Both the position numbers and the translations under genes were made by a program. The notes under the pieces are model-generated. The model searched no databases, was not told the origin of the DNA, and saw only the letters and a list, made by a program, of their open reading frames with translations. Positions 9,177 to 18,107 of a stretch of 53,242 bases of DNA are shown piece by piece. The stretch lies in assembly GCA_016933215.1 (NCBI GenBank), contig JAFGBH010000012.1:1-53242 (forward strand), read 5' to 3'. Origin of the DNA: Deltaproteobacteria bacterium. Its GTDB lineage: Bacteria > Desulfobacterota > Syntrophia > Syntrophales > UBA2210. Each line of letters starts with the position of its first letter. Position 1 is the first letter of the stretch.

Positions 9177-10479
9177 ACTTTGAAGACTCTACGTATTCTA
9201 CAATCTTTCTGGCGATGGTGTTGACCGTTTTTTCGAATTTTGCCTCGTCTTTTTCGAGGAGGGTGAACCTGAATCCGGGAAGGGCCGTGAAGAAGGACGT
9301 CAGGGGCACGACACAGATCCCCGTTGCAGCGAGGAGATAGTAGACAAAGCGCTTATCGTTTTCTATCCTGGCATCCACGATATTTTCCACGTAGTTTCTG
9401 ATGCTCGACTCTTTGATCTTGAGTTTCTGCTTACCATTTAGGACCGCCTCGTTAAATACGATGGTCATGTAGAAAGCACCGTTCGTCCTGTTCACCACGA
9501 TGTAGGGCACATCCTTCAGGATGTTGTAGGCGATGTTCGAGAGTTTTTCGTACTGCCTTATCCTGCTTTCCAGATAACTTTCATATTCGGGGTGCGTCAT
9601 AATTGTGGGTATTGCCATCTGTGGAAATGTGGTGGAACATACCTCCGACATTTTCTGGGTTACGATGGCGTTGATATAGCGACCGAATGTCTCATCTTTA
9701 TCGGCGTTGTAGACCTCGATCCATCCGCATCGGGACCCCGGCCAGGGAAATTCCTTTGATATTCCTTTCATGCATATGGCCGGTACGTCTCCGATAATAT
9801 CTGAGAGGGGAACGGTTCTCTGTCCATTGAATACGATGTTGTGGTATGTCTCGTCAAAAACGAGGAATAAATCGTAGTCTTCCGCAATCCTTACAATATC
9901 TCTCAAAGGTTCTTCAGGATAGACAAAACCCGTGGGGTTGTCCGGGTTGATAACGAGGGCACCCACAATCGTGTTATGACTTTTGACCTTCCGTTCCAAC
10001 TCGGCTATGTCGGGATGCCAGTTGCGGTAAGGGTTCATTCTATATGTATTGGGCGGAAACGATGCATGGTGAATTTCCGCCAGAAGATGGGTGGAATAGG
10101 TAGGTTCCGGCATGATGATACGGGCATCGATTCGAATTGCGCTGTATGCCCGTGCAATGGCATCGCCAAGGCCGTTGAAAAAAACGATATCTTCCTTGTT
10201 TAACTGGTATTTTCCTCGTTTGTTGACCCGCTCGGCGAGAAATTCCCTCGTCTCCTCCATTCCCTTTGTGGGTGAATAGGCGTAGGATATATCCTTGCTT
10301 AAGATCTCCTTCAGGGCCTCCTTCATCCATTCGGGGATTTTCTCTCCCTTTTCAATGGGGTCTCCGATGTTTTCCCATACAACATTGACGCCGTGTTCAA
10401 TGAGTTTATTTGCCACCCCTACTATGTTCCGTATTTCGTAGGCGATCCCGCTTCCACTTTTGGCGATGTCAAATCTCAT
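9175..10479 (-). CDS. PLP-dependent class I/II aminotransferase
   Basis: A fold-type I aminotransferase of unknown amino-acid substrate. Seen are the small-domain substrate region WENIGDP near the N-terminus, the NPDNPTGFVYP motif, the PLP-contacting VFDETYHNIVF and the Schiff-base lysine in KGISKEFPWPGSRCGW. The start chosen is ATG at 10479, which has GGGAGG six bases upstream; a longer TTG start at 10494 would place the ribosome site inside the gene. At 434 residues it is slightly longer than AlaA/AspC-type enzymes. It is divergent from diaminopimelate dehydrogenase, so a role around amino-acid synthesis is possible, but it does not carry the features I would expect of LL-DAP aminotransferase. 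Confidence 0.85.
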   Translation of the reverse strand: MRFDIAKSGSGIAYEIRNIVGVANKLIEHGVNVVWENIGDPIEKGEKIPEWMKEALKEILSKDISYAYSPTKGMEETREFLAERVNKRGKYQLNKEDIVFFNGLGDAIARAYSAIRIDARIIMPEPTYSTHLLAEIHHASFPPNTYRMNPYRNWHPDIAELERKVKSHNTIVGALVINPDNPTGFVYPEEPLRDIVRIAEDYDLFLVFDETYHNIVFNGQRTVPLSDIIGDVPAICMKGISKEFPWPGSRCGWIEVYNADKDETFGRYINAIVTQKMSEVCSTTFPQMAIPTIMTHPEYESYLESRIRQYEKLSNIAYNILKDVPYIVVNRTNGAFYMTIVFNEAVLNGKQKLKIKESSIRNYVENIVDARIENDKRFVYYLLAATGICVVPLTSFFTALPGFRFTLLEKDEAKFEKTVNTIARKIVEYVESSK

Positions 10480-10615
10480 ACCGTTCCCTCCCAAGACTGC
10501 CTGATCTTTTTAAGCTAATAAATCTAATACAGATATAGAAAAAAATCTATCATTAATTATGATTCATATGTTTAGCGGCGACATTATTTGTAGAATCCGA
10601 GGATATTCTTTCTTC

Positions 10616-10643
10616 TTGACACCTTGGTGAAACAACTTATAAA
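10616..10643 (+). promoter_or_regulatory. Sigma-70-type promoter for ddh
   Basis: TTGACA (10616-10621), a 16-base spacer, then TATAAA (10638-10643). Transcription would start near 10650, leaving a leader of about 30 nt before the ddh ATG at 10680. Confidence 0.65.
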
Positions 10644-10679
10644 GTCCCAAGCAGTGTGATTTTTTCAAAGGAGCTGAGT

Positions 10680-11666
10680 ATGAAAGAGCGGATACGAATC
10701 GGAATAGTCGGATACGGAAATATCGGGAGGGCGGTTGAGCGCGCCGTTAAACAGAATCAGGATATGGAACTTACCGGGATCTTTACGAGGAGAAATCCCT
10801 CCGACCTGGTGCAGGAGCTTAATGATTCAAAGGTATTTGCAATAGGCGAAGCAAAGAATTGTACCGATGATATAGACGTTGCCATCCTCTGCGGCGGTTC
10901 GGCGACAGATCTCCCCGAACAGGGGCCGCTCTTTGCCTCCCTTTTCAATACGGTGGACAGTTACGACACCCACGCCCTGATTCCCGAGTACTTTGATGCC
11001 GTTGACAGTGCGGCCAGAGAAGCGGGGAAAACCTCCATCATATCGACCGGGTGGGATCCGGGACTCTTTTCCATGATGCGGGTGATCGAAGAGGCCGTTC
11101 TCCCCGAGGGTGCAAGTTACACCTTCTGGGGACCCGGCGTAAGCCAGGGTCACTCCGACGCAATCAGGCGGATTATCGGTGTCAAAGACGCCCGTCAATA
11201 TACGATTCCGATAGAGAAAGCTATTGAAAAAGTTCGTGCAGGAGAAGCACCGGAGTTTGCAATACGTGAAAAGCATCTCAGGGACTGTTATATCGTCGCC
11301 GAAGAGGGAGCCGATCTCGAAAGGATAGAGAGGGAAATCGTCACGATGCCCCACTATTTTTCGGACTATGATACGACGGTGACCTTTATCCCCGCAGAAG
11401 AGATGAGGGCAAATCATGGGAAAATGCCCCACGGAGGTTTTGTGCTGCGAACGGGAAGAGACGATGAGGGTGATGGTCATGTGGTAGAGTTTTCCCTGAA
11501 GCTGGGGAGCAATCCGGGATTTACGGGGAGTGTCCTTGTGGCCTATGCCAGAGCCGCCTATCGTCTGAATAAAGAAGGGCAAACGGGTGCAAAGACGGTC
11601 TTCGATATCGCACCTTCCTATCTTTCGCTGAAGTCCCCTGAAGAGTTGAGAAAAAACGATTTGTAG
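10680..11666 (+). CDS. ddh: meso-Diaminopimelate D-dehydrogenase
   Basis: NADPH-dependent one-step conversion of tetrahydrodipicolinate and ammonia to meso-diaminopimelate for lysine and peptidoglycan. The 328-residue protein starts with the dinucleotide-binding motif IGIVGYGNIGRAVERAV, then IFTRRNP, DSYDTHALIPEYF, STGWDPGLFSMMRV and the substrate-pocket region FWGPGVSQGHSDAIRRI, all characteristic of this family. ATG 10680 is chosen because AAAGGAG lies at 10667-10673; a GTG at 10656 would put that site inside the gene. It has its own promoter and is followed by 179 bp of non-coding DNA with only weak hairpins. Identification is confident. Confidence 0.93.
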   Translation: MKERIRIGIVGYGNIGRAVERAVKQNQDMELTGIFTRRNPSDLVQELNDSKVFAIGEAKNCTDDIDVAILCGGSATDLPEQGPLFASLFNTVDSYDTHALIPEYFDAVDSAAREAGKTSIISTGWDPGLFSMMRVIEEAVLPEGASYTFWGPGVSQGHSDAIRRIIGVKDARQYTIPIEKAIEKVRAGEAPEFAIREKHLRDCYIVAEEGADLERIEREIVTMPHYFSDYDTTVTFIPAEEMRANHGKMPHGGFVLRTGRDDEGDGHVVEFSLKLGSNPGFTGSVLVAYARAAYRLNKEGQTGAKTVFDIAPSYLSLKSPEELRKNDL

Positions 11667-11845
11667 TTGCCTGATTTATGAGGCATAATTTGTTGATAGA
11701 CCGGCGAGCTACACAATGTCAATGTAGTTGCCTAACTCATCGTTATTATGAGAGGTTGCCACGTCACTCTGTTCCAATGACCAGAATCGAACAGGAATGA
11801 GGGCTGTGCAAAGCTCTCGAAACTATCAATTGTAAGGAGTGGATT

Positions 11846-13798
11846 ATGAGCAGGGGATACATGGGAAAGATCCTGAATATCGACCTCGGAACGGGTGAAA
11901 TATCTGAGGAAGTCATGCCGGATGAGATTTATGAGACCTATCTTTCCGGTATGGGACTGAGTGCCTATCTCCTCAATAAAAGAATACCGGCCGGCGCGGA
12001 TCCCCTTGGTCCTGAGAACGTACTGGGGTTTGTCTCCGGTCTTCTCACGGGAACGGGGAGCTTTTTCACGGGCCGGTGGATGGTGGTGGGAAAATCACCA
12101 ATAACTAGCGGCTGGGGAGATGCTAACTGCGGAGGAAATTTATCGCCCGCCATTAAGCGTTGCGGCTACGACGGCATATTCTTCCGTGGTATCAGTGAAA
12201 AACCGGTCTATCTCTCGATAAAAAATGGAACCGCTGAACTTCGAGATGCCGGGCACCTCTGGGGGAAAGATACCGTGGAAACAGAGGAGATGCTCATAAA
12301 AGAGGCGGGAGGAAATACCAGAGTCGCCTGTATCGGCCCGGCTGGTGAAAATCTCTCGCGGATCTCCGGAGTATCCAACGATAAGGGAAGGCTTGCCGCC
12401 CGTTCGGGCCTCGGTGCCGTTATGGGTTCGAAGAGACTGAAGGCGGTGGTCCTTTCCGGCGCGAAGAGAATCAAGGCGAAAAACCCAGATATCATGAAAA
12501 AACTGAGCAGGGCATGCAATAAATGGGTCCAGTTCCAGCCACCCTTTGTCTCGGGACCGGCCACGGCCAAGGTGGGCGCGCTTCTCCGGATATTGCCGAC
12601 ACAGATGGCCCAGGACGGGATGCTCTTTAAGATCATTCTCAAAAAGTGGGGCACCGCCTGCATGAATCAGATGTCGATCGAGATGGGTGATGCTCCAATC
12701 AAAAACTGGATGGGAAGCAACAAGGATTTCGGGCCGAAGAAATCACTAACTACCAATCCCGATGCCATCATCGAGAGGGAACGTATTAAATACCACTGTT
12801 ATTCCTGTCCCCTGGGATGCGGAGGAATCTGTTCCCTCAACGGGGAATATCCGGAGACTCACAAGCCGGAATATGAAACAGTCCTCGCCCTGGGAGGTCT
12901 CTGCATGAATGAGGATGCAGAAAGCATCTTTGAACTCAACGAGGTATTGAACCGGGCCGGCATGGATAGCATCTCGGCGGGAAGCACCGTGGCCTTTGCC
13001 ATCGAGTGCTTTGAGAGGGGGATACTCACGAAAGAGGATACCGATGGCCTTGAACTCACCTGGGGAAATACGGAGGCCATAAGGGAACTCATACGGAAAA
13101 TGATACAGAGGGAGGGAATAGGCGATCTTCTCGCCGATGGATCGAAGTATGCTGCCGAGCGGATCGGTAACGGTTCGTATGAGTTTGCGATGCATGCGGG
13201 GGGTCAGGACCTCCCGATGCACGACGGACGGAACGACCCCGGTTTCGTCCTCCACTACTCCGTCGAGCCGACGCCGGGACGACATACCATCGGTGCCCAG
13301 CTCTACTACGAAATGTTTCAGCTCTGGAAGACGGTGAAAGGTCTTCCGAAGCCCTCGATTCTCTACCATAAGAACAGGAAATACGAGGCTGATGAAGAAA
13401 AGGCGATATGGGCGGCGGCCTGCAGTAAATATGTGAATGTGATAAACGGTGCGGGACTTTGTCTCTTCGGCGCCTTTCTCGGATCGAAGCGTCTGCCCCT
13501 TTTCGACTGGTTGAATGCGGCCACAGGGTGGGACAAGACTCCCGAGGAGTATATGGAAATAGGTGGCAGAATCCAGACGCTCCGACAGGCCTTCAATATC
13601 AAGCATGGCGTCACACCGAAGAGCTTTGTTGTACCCGACCGGGCTCTTGGAAAGGAGCCCCTCACTGAAGGTGCAAATAAAGGCCGTACCATTGATATCG
13701 AACCGATGATGCGCAACTACTGGCGCCTCTTCGGCTGGGATGAGATCTCGGGAAAACCGATGGAAGAAGACGTTGAACGACTAAAAATCAAGGGGTGA
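11846..13798 (+). CDS. aor: Aldehyde:ferredoxin oxidoreductase (AOR family)
   Basis: Tungsto- or molybdo-pterin enzyme that interconverts aldehydes and carboxylic acids with ferredoxin. The 650-residue protein has the AOR N-terminal domain (GKILNIDLGTGEI, WMVVGKSPITSGWGDANCGG), the pterin-binding CIGPAGENLSRISGV, the [4Fe-4S] motif CYSCPLGC (CX2CX3C, near residue 318) and a later candidate ligand Cys in NGAGLCLFGAF (near 538). HAGGQDLPMHDGRND is the usual active-site region. AAGGAG precedes ATG 11846. A four-cluster ferredoxin follows after 24 bp and is the likely electron partner. The protein is basic and fairly divergent in the middle, so the substrate is open: it may be one of the AOR paralogues acting on aromatic or fatty aldehydes. 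Confidence 0.93.
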   Translation: MSRGYMGKILNIDLGTGEISEEVMPDEIYETYLSGMGLSAYLLNKRIPAGADPLGPENVLGFVSGLLTGTGSFFTGRWMVVGKSPITSGWGDANCGGNLSPAIKRCGYDGIFFRGISEKPVYLSIKNGTAELRDAGHLWGKDTVETEEMLIKEAGGNTRVACIGPAGENLSRISGVSNDKGRLAARSGLGAVMGSKRLKAVVLSGAKRIKAKNPDIMKKLSRACNKWVQFQPPFVSGPATAKVGALLRILPTQMAQDGMLFKIILKKWGTACMNQMSIEMGDAPIKNWMGSNKDFGPKKSLTTNPDAIIERERIKYHCYSCPLGCGGICSLNGEYPETHKPEYETVLALGGLCMNEDAESIFELNEVLNRAGMDSISAGSTVAFAIECFERGILTKEDTDGLELTWGNTEAIRELIRKMIQREGIGDLLADGSKYAAERIGNGSYEFAMHAGGQDLPMHDGRNDPGFVLHYSVEPTPGRHTIGAQLYYEMFQLWKTVKGLPKPSILYHKNRKYEADEEKAIWAAACSKYVNVINGAGLCLFGAFLGSKRLPLFDWLNAATGWDKTPEEYMEIGGRIQTLRQAFNIKHGVTPKSFVVPDRALGKEPLTEGANKGRTIDIEPMMRNYWRLFGWDEISGKPMEEDVERLKIKG

Positions 13799-13822
13799 GG
13801 AAAAGCAAGAGGAGTTGGACCT

Positions 13823-14233
13823 ATGTCATATACGATTACCGATTGTTGTAACGGATGCGGTGCCTGCATGCGACTCTGTCCCGTCGATGCAATTGCCGGA
13901 GAAAAAAAGGAGAAACATCGAATTGTTGAAGAACTCTGTATCGATTGCGGGGCCTGCGGGAGAATCTGCCCGGAAGGAGCTGTTATTGATTCGGATGGGC
14001 AAGTCTGTTCGATGATCAAGCGATCGCAATGGAGTAAACCCCGGTTTGATGAGAAACTCTGTGCCTCATGCAATATCTGCATTGATGCCTGTCCGGTGGG
14101 TTGCATCGGTCTTTCCAAGGCGGCGAGCGAGAAAAACCCTTACGGATACCCTTTTCTCCGGGACGAAAAGGCCTGCATCGGCTGCGGTTTCTGTGCCGAT
14201 GAGTGTCCCGTCGGTGCCGTTGCCATGGCATAG
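13823..14233 (+). CDS. Polyferredoxin with four [4Fe-4S] motifs
   Basis: A 136-residue electron carrier with four CX2CX2CX3CP motifs: CNGCGACMRLCP (from Cys9), CIDCGACGRICP, CASCNICIDACP and CIGCGFCADECP. This is the composition of two fused 2[4Fe-4S] ferredoxins joined by a linker of about 20 residues. GAGGAG lies upstream of ATG 13823 and the gene is 24 bp behind the AOR gene, so it very likely carries electrons to or from that enzyme. A bidirectional terminator ends the unit at 14288. Confidence 0.93.
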   Translation: MSYTITDCCNGCGACMRLCPVDAIAGEKKEKHRIVEELCIDCGACGRICPEGAVIDSDGQVCSMIKRSQWSKPRFDEKLCASCNICIDACPVGCIGLSKAASEKNPYGYPFLRDEKACIGCGFCADECPVGAVAMA

Positions 14234-14287
14234 TGAAATATTGAGCGGCACTGAGCCATGTCATGTTAGAAATAGGGGAATTCAGAA

Positions 14288-14327
14288 AAAAGGCCCGGCT
14301 TTATTTGCAGACCGGGCCTTTTCTTTC
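14288..14327. terminator. Bidirectional terminator between convergent AOR units
   Basis: AAAAGGCCCGG (14288-14298) pairs perfectly with CCGGGCCTTTT (14312-14322) around a 13-nt loop; a T-rich tail follows on the plus strand and an A-run precedes the stem, serving the minus strand. It lies between the ferredoxin gene (+) and the second AOR gene (-). Confidence 0.88.
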
Positions 14328-14346
14328 TGCGATAAAGGTGGTTTTT

Positions 14347-16212
14347 CTACCAGACCACACCCGCTTCATCGCCCATTCCGTATTCTTCGAGCACTTCCTT
14401 GACGGGGATCGCCTTTACGGGGTCCATCTTCGTGAGCTCGTAGAACCTCGCTTTCATTCCCTCGAAATTAATCTCGATTCCTTCAGGTTCACCGTCTCTG
14501 GCCGGCTCCAGCATTCTCTTTGTGAGTGTGTCGTCATCGGCGGTACGCCCGAATCTGAAGTTGATAAGACGCTTCAGGTAGAAAACCCTCCTTCCGGCCC
14601 GGAGCATTTCTTCGGCATCCCACCCGTATCCGGGAACGGTGTTGAAAAGCTCAATCCAGTCGGGGATGGTGACCTCGGCATCGGCAAACTGACAGAAACA
14701 GGAACTGTTTTCGAGTCCGCCGATGGCTATTATAGTAACAGCTGCTTCGGCTTTGTTTTCGTCGGTCATCGGTTCCAGTTCGTATTCGAAACCGATTTCC
14801 GGATAGTACCGTGCTCCCATCTCGGCGAAGAGCATCGGGTCTGCCACATGGCAGGCCCCCCGTGCCCCGACGGCGTAAGTGAGCGCCAATCCATGACCGC
14901 CTCCTCTGGGATCGTGCATGGGGGCCTCGAGGCCCTTTGCGTGAACCGTATAGTCAGCGCCCTTTCCGATTTTTTTGGCTGCTGCCGCGCTTCCCTCGGC
15001 GAGGAGCTCCCCAAGCTTTCCTTCCCGTGCTGCTATCAGGGGGACAACTTTGTTGATTACAGTGTCCATATCGCCCCACTTGAGCTCTATGCCGCCGGTA
15101 TCTTCAAGCGTAAGGTCTCCCTTTTCAAAGGCCTCCATCGCCCAGGCTATCGTGCCGCCTGCCGAAATGGTGTCGATGCCGAGGTTGTTGCAGACCCTCC
15201 CCGCCTTGCAGGTTGCGGCGAGATCGATGGAGCCGATGAGCGTTCCGAAGGAAACGATGGTCTCGTACTCGGGACCGGGACCTTCGGGAACCGCCCAGGG
15301 ACCGTCCTTAACCTCCACGACCCGCTTACAGGCAATACCGCAGAAGGCACAGGAACTCCGTCTCGTCAGGTAGGTTTCCGTGAGGGTACTTCCCGTCAGG
15401 TCTTCCGCCGCCTCTTCCCAGAAATTGGAGGTCCAGTTTCTTATGGGAACATCGCCGGCATACATTCCGCCGATGAGATTAGCTGCCGTACCATTCTCAT
15501 GGAGGACCTCCGATGCCAGTGCTTCTTTGATTCTGGGATTGAGGTCTTTTCGCAGCGCCTCGGCCTTTTCCGGATCGGCGAGGGTCATGGTCTTTTTGCT
15601 TGCCTTTAGCACAATGGCCTTCAGGTTTTTCGAGCCCATGATGGCTCCGAAACCCGCGCGGCCTGTGGCATGATGCCCTTCGTTGAGGATCACGGAGTAC
15701 TTGACCAGATTCTCGCCGGCAGGTCCGATTACAAGGGTGCGGTACGCCTTTCCGAAACGCTCCTTCAGTGCCTCATTAACATCGGTGGCACCCTTTCCCC
15801 AGTATTCGGCGGCATCGAGAATTTTCACCTTATCATCTTCGATAAGGAGGAGCGAGGGTTTCTCCGATTTACCCGTGATCACAAGGCCATCATAGCCTGC
15901 GTATCTGAGCTCGGGTGCAAAATAACCGCCACAGGAGGAGTCACCCCATCCCCCGGTGAGAGGGGAACGACCGGCTGTGCTGTGCCTGCTGACTCCCGAG
16001 AGTTTCAAGCCGGCAAAAGGGCCGTTCATGAAAATAAGCATCGCCTCGGGAGAGAGAGGCTCTGCCTCAAAGTTGCCCCTTTCCCAGAAGATTTTCGCCG
16101 CCAGGCCGCTTCCTCCGATATACTTTGTGTAGTACTCTTCGGGAAGTTCATCAATTGTGATCGCTCCGCGAGAAAGATCAACATCGATTATCTTTCCTGT
16201 ATTGGCTTTCAT
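14347..16212 (-). CDS. Second aldehyde:ferredoxin oxidoreductase family protein
   Basis: A 621-residue AOR-family pterin enzyme, clearly different in sequence from the one at 11846. It has GKIIDVDLSRGAI, RSPLTGGWGDSSCGGYFAPEL, VIGPAGENLVKYSVI, the cluster motif CAFCGIAC (CX2CX3C) and a late Cys in ENSSCFCQF, plus AKGLEAPMHDPRGGG. It is the third gene of an operon with an iron alcohol dehydrogenase and an SCP2-domain protein, suggesting an alcohol-aldehyde-acid series. The start ATG 16212 has a GAGG-type site. No ferredoxin is encoded in this operon; the polyferredoxin on the facing unit may serve both enzymes. Confidence 0.93.
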   Translation of the reverse strand: MKANTGKIIDVDLSRGAITIDELPEEYYTKYIGGSGLAAKIFWERGNFEAEPLSPEAMLIFMNGPFAGLKLSGVSRHSTAGRSPLTGGWGDSSCGGYFAPELRYAGYDGLVITGKSEKPSLLLIEDDKVKILDAAEYWGKGATDVNEALKERFGKAYRTLVIGPAGENLVKYSVILNEGHHATGRAGFGAIMGSKNLKAIVLKASKKTMTLADPEKAEALRKDLNPRIKEALASEVLHENGTAANLIGGMYAGDVPIRNWTSNFWEEAAEDLTGSTLTETYLTRRSSCAFCGIACKRVVEVKDGPWAVPEGPGPEYETIVSFGTLIGSIDLAATCKAGRVCNNLGIDTISAGGTIAWAMEAFEKGDLTLEDTGGIELKWGDMDTVINKVVPLIAAREGKLGELLAEGSAAAAKKIGKGADYTVHAKGLEAPMHDPRGGGHGLALTYAVGARGACHVADPMLFAEMGARYYPEIGFEYELEPMTDENKAEAAVTIIAIGGLENSSCFCQFADAEVTIPDWIELFNTVPGYGWDAEEMLRAGRRVFYLKRLINFRFGRTADDDTLTKRMLEPARDGEPEGIEINFEGMKARFYELTKMDPVKAIPVKEVLEEYGMGDEAGVVW

Positions 16213-16240
16213 AGTCGATACCTCGTGCGCGAGTTAGCAA

Positions 16241-16657
16241 TTATAAAATTATGTCGTCCCTGCCCAGTTCTTTCAGCGTCTCTACATAGAGTACAGCAAC
16301 CTTTTTGAGCTTCGGGGCGAGTTTCAGAAGCCCTGTTGCCGAACCCTTGACCCTGATCTTTTTCCGGGTGATGGCCATAACGGGATTGAGCTTATTCGAC
16401 CAGGACCTGTGCGCGTCATCGGCTGAGAGACTCATCGTCAGGTTAGGTTCATCATCGGGTTTTCCGGGTCCCGTCTTGAGTTCACCTCCACGACAGTCGA
16501 CCCAGAAGGAACAGTCGGGACCGTCCTGCGTATAGTCAAACCATATCAACTGATTCACCTTCTTTAAACCGCCGCTCAGGTCGGGATCCTTAAATCCTTT
16601 TTCAAAGAGTTTTACAAAAGCCTCGATTGGTTCATTTGCATCTTTCCAGTATTCCAT
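16241..16657 (-). CDS. SCP2 sterol-carrier-domain-like protein
   Basis: A 138-residue soluble protein resembling the SCP2 lipid-transfer fold: a helical N-terminus followed by FWVDCRGGELKTGPGK, DEPNLTMSLSADDAHRSW and the typical C-terminal RKKIRVKGSATGLLKLAPKL. Members bind acyl chains or other hydrophobic ligands in a tunnel. It sits between Fe-ADH (18 bp upstream in transcription order) and the AOR (28 bp downstream), with AAGGAGG before its ATG. I infer that it holds or presents a hydrophobic substrate to the neighbouring enzymes; no catalytic residues are evident. Confidence 0.75.
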   Translation of the reverse strand: MEYWKDANEPIEAFVKLFEKGFKDPDLSGGLKKVNQLIWFDYTQDGPDCSFWVDCRGGELKTGPGKPDDEPNLTMSLSADDAHRSWSNKLNPVMAITRKKIRVKGSATGLLKLAPKLKKVAVLYVETLKELGRDDIIL

Positions 16658-16675
16658 GATGTCCTCCTTTTTTTG

Positions 16676-17869
16676 TTAAAATGCTTTCAGGTAAAGGTTT
16701 AAAATATCTTCCTCCTCCAGATAGCGAGGATTATAGCTTATCTGTGAATCTCCCCCCGCAAGTTCAGCCAGGGACTGAAGCGACTCATTATCCTCGGGGA
16801 TATTGAGATCCTTAAGGGTCTCGGTGAGGCCGATGTCCTTTTTCAGGTCTTTCACGGCCTGGACAGCGGCCATACCAGCCTCCACGGGGTCCATGCCGTT
16901 CACATTGATACCCATGGCGTCGGCGATCATGAGGAACCGGAGCGGCACCTCTTCAACGTTGAATTCCATGACAATTGGCAGCATGATGCCGTTGCCGAGA
17001 CCGTGGGGAATCCCGTACCTTCCGCCGAGGGCATGAGCTGTTGCATGAACCGCTCCCGTCATGGTGTTACCGAAGCATAACCCCGCCAGCGAGCTTGCGA
17101 TAAGCATATGACCTCTTGCTTCAATATTGTCGGGCTCTTTTACCGCGATGGGAAGATATTTGAAAATCAATCGTATTGCGTGGAGACCCATTGCATCGGC
17201 AATCGGTTCCGCGCCGGTTGACGTGATACCCTCCACGGCGTGTGTCAGCGCATCCATGCCGGTAAAGGCTGTTATCTTGGGCGGGAGGGCCACCGTCAAC
17301 TCCGGGTCCAGCATGGCGATGTCGGCGTTGTAAGGATGGGTAATGGCGAGCTTTGTTTCGTTTTCCACATCCAGTGCCACGATCGCATTGGTTACTTCGC
17401 TTCCTGTTCCCGCCGTGGTGGGAAAGGCGATATGCGGCGGTAAGGGTTTCGCGCCTTCCCAGAGAGCCGCCTCTTCAGCAAGGGGCTGAAAGTCATCGAC
17501 CTTCCTGCCGATCATGATATTGACGGCCTTTGCCGTATCCATGACACTGCCGCCGCCAACGGCGATCAGGCAATCGGCACCGCAGTCACGATAAAACTTT
17601 GCCCCTTTGTTGATAACCTCAATCCTGGCATCCTGAACGATTTCGTCGAAAATGCCCACCAACTCCAGATCGGAGTCCCTTACCGCTTCTGCAACCATCT
17701 CAGCGACGCCGGCATTGACGAGGCCTTTATCGGTATAAATAACAGCCTTGGTGCCACCCAGCTCACCCAATTCAAAACCGATCTCGGATCTTACTCCCGG
17801 TGCGTACATAATTCGCGGCCTGTTGAACCAGGAAAAGAAAGGATCAAATTCAATATCAGGATATTTCAT
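16676..17869 (-). CDS. Iron-containing alcohol dehydrogenase
   Basis: NAD(P)-dependent group III alcohol dehydrogenase of 397 residues. Motifs: the cofactor site AVGGGSVMDTAKAVN, PTTAGTGSEVTNAIV, MDALTHAVEGITS, and the metal-binding histidines in TGAVHATAHALGGRYGIPHG. ATG 17869 is chosen because the protein begins there in the family and a purine-rich AAGGGGGGGGAAC precedes it; the frame is open for another 127 codons, but that part lies across the divergent riboswitch and is not coding. First gene of the operon with SCP2-like and AOR genes. The substrate is an alcohol of unknown chain length. Confidence 0.92.
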   Translation of the reverse strand: MKYPDIEFDPFFSWFNRPRIMYAPGVRSEIGFELGELGGTKAVIYTDKGLVNAGVAEMVAEAVRDSDLELVGIFDEIVQDARIEVINKGAKFYRDCGADCLIAVGGGSVMDTAKAVNIMIGRKVDDFQPLAEEAALWEGAKPLPPHIAFPTTAGTGSEVTNAIVALDVENETKLAITHPYNADIAMLDPELTVALPPKITAFTGMDALTHAVEGITSTGAEPIADAMGLHAIRLIFKYLPIAVKEPDNIEARGHMLIASSLAGLCFGNTMTGAVHATAHALGGRYGIPHGLGNGIMLPIVMEFNVEEVPLRFLMIADAMGINVNGMDPVEAGMAAVQAVKDLKKDIGLTETLKDLNIPEDNESLQSLAELAGGDSQISYNPRYLEEEDILNLYLKAF

Positions 17870-17905
17870 AGTTCCCCCCCCTTGCATTATGTGGTGTAAA
17901 AACAT

Positions 17906-17923
17906 TTTGACATTCTTGTCAAA
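17906..17923. promoter_or_regulatory. Perfect palindrome in the Fe-ADH promoter region
   Basis: TTTGACA (17906-17912), spacer TTCT, TGTCAAA (17917-17923). Read on the minus strand it contains a TTGACA that could be the -35 box of the Fe-ADH/SCP2/AOR operon, so a protein bound here would block or control that promoter. It is 37 bp upstream of the Fe-ADH start codon. Confidence 0.5.
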
Positions 17924-18037
17924 GATAGCTGAATTTGGATAAAAAGACAAGTATGATTTGTTCCAACCATGAAAAATAAAAGTTCCCCTGGGGAGATGCT
18001 GCCCTACCCGTTTTATTTGAGCCCTTTGCGTTTCATC

Positions 18038-18066
18038 TTGACATCCTGCTTTGTCTTTGATTATAG
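18038..18066 (+). promoter_or_regulatory. Promoter of the riboswitch-controlled cobalamin operon
   Basis: TTGACA (18038-18043), a 17-base spacer, TTATAG (18061-18066). Transcription would begin about 18073, some 35 nt ahead of the riboswitch aptamer, which fits the expected order promoter, aptamer, gene. Confidence 0.65.
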
Positions 18067-18107
18067 TTTTCTTCAATAGTTTCGTTGTACTGAGAAAAGC
18101 CAGAATG

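Noticed and set aside
9175-10479. LL-diaminopimelate aminotransferase as the identity of the gene next to ddh
   Set aside because: The N-terminal motifs expected for DapL are absent; only a general class I aminotransferase call is supportable.
11667-11845. Weak hairpins and the repeated TGTAGTTGCCT (11662, 11723) after ddh
   Set aside because: Short, imperfect and without a T-run; not enough to call a terminator, riboswitch or repeat family.
12746-13606. 286-codon minus-strand frame opposite the first AOR gene
   Set aside because: Shadow of a well-supported gene; no recognisable domain.
14263-15609. Long plus-strand open frame (448 codons) opposite the second AOR gene
   Set aside because: It is antisense to a clear AOR protein, has no family motif and no ribosome site; such shadows are expected opposite GC-rich coding DNA.
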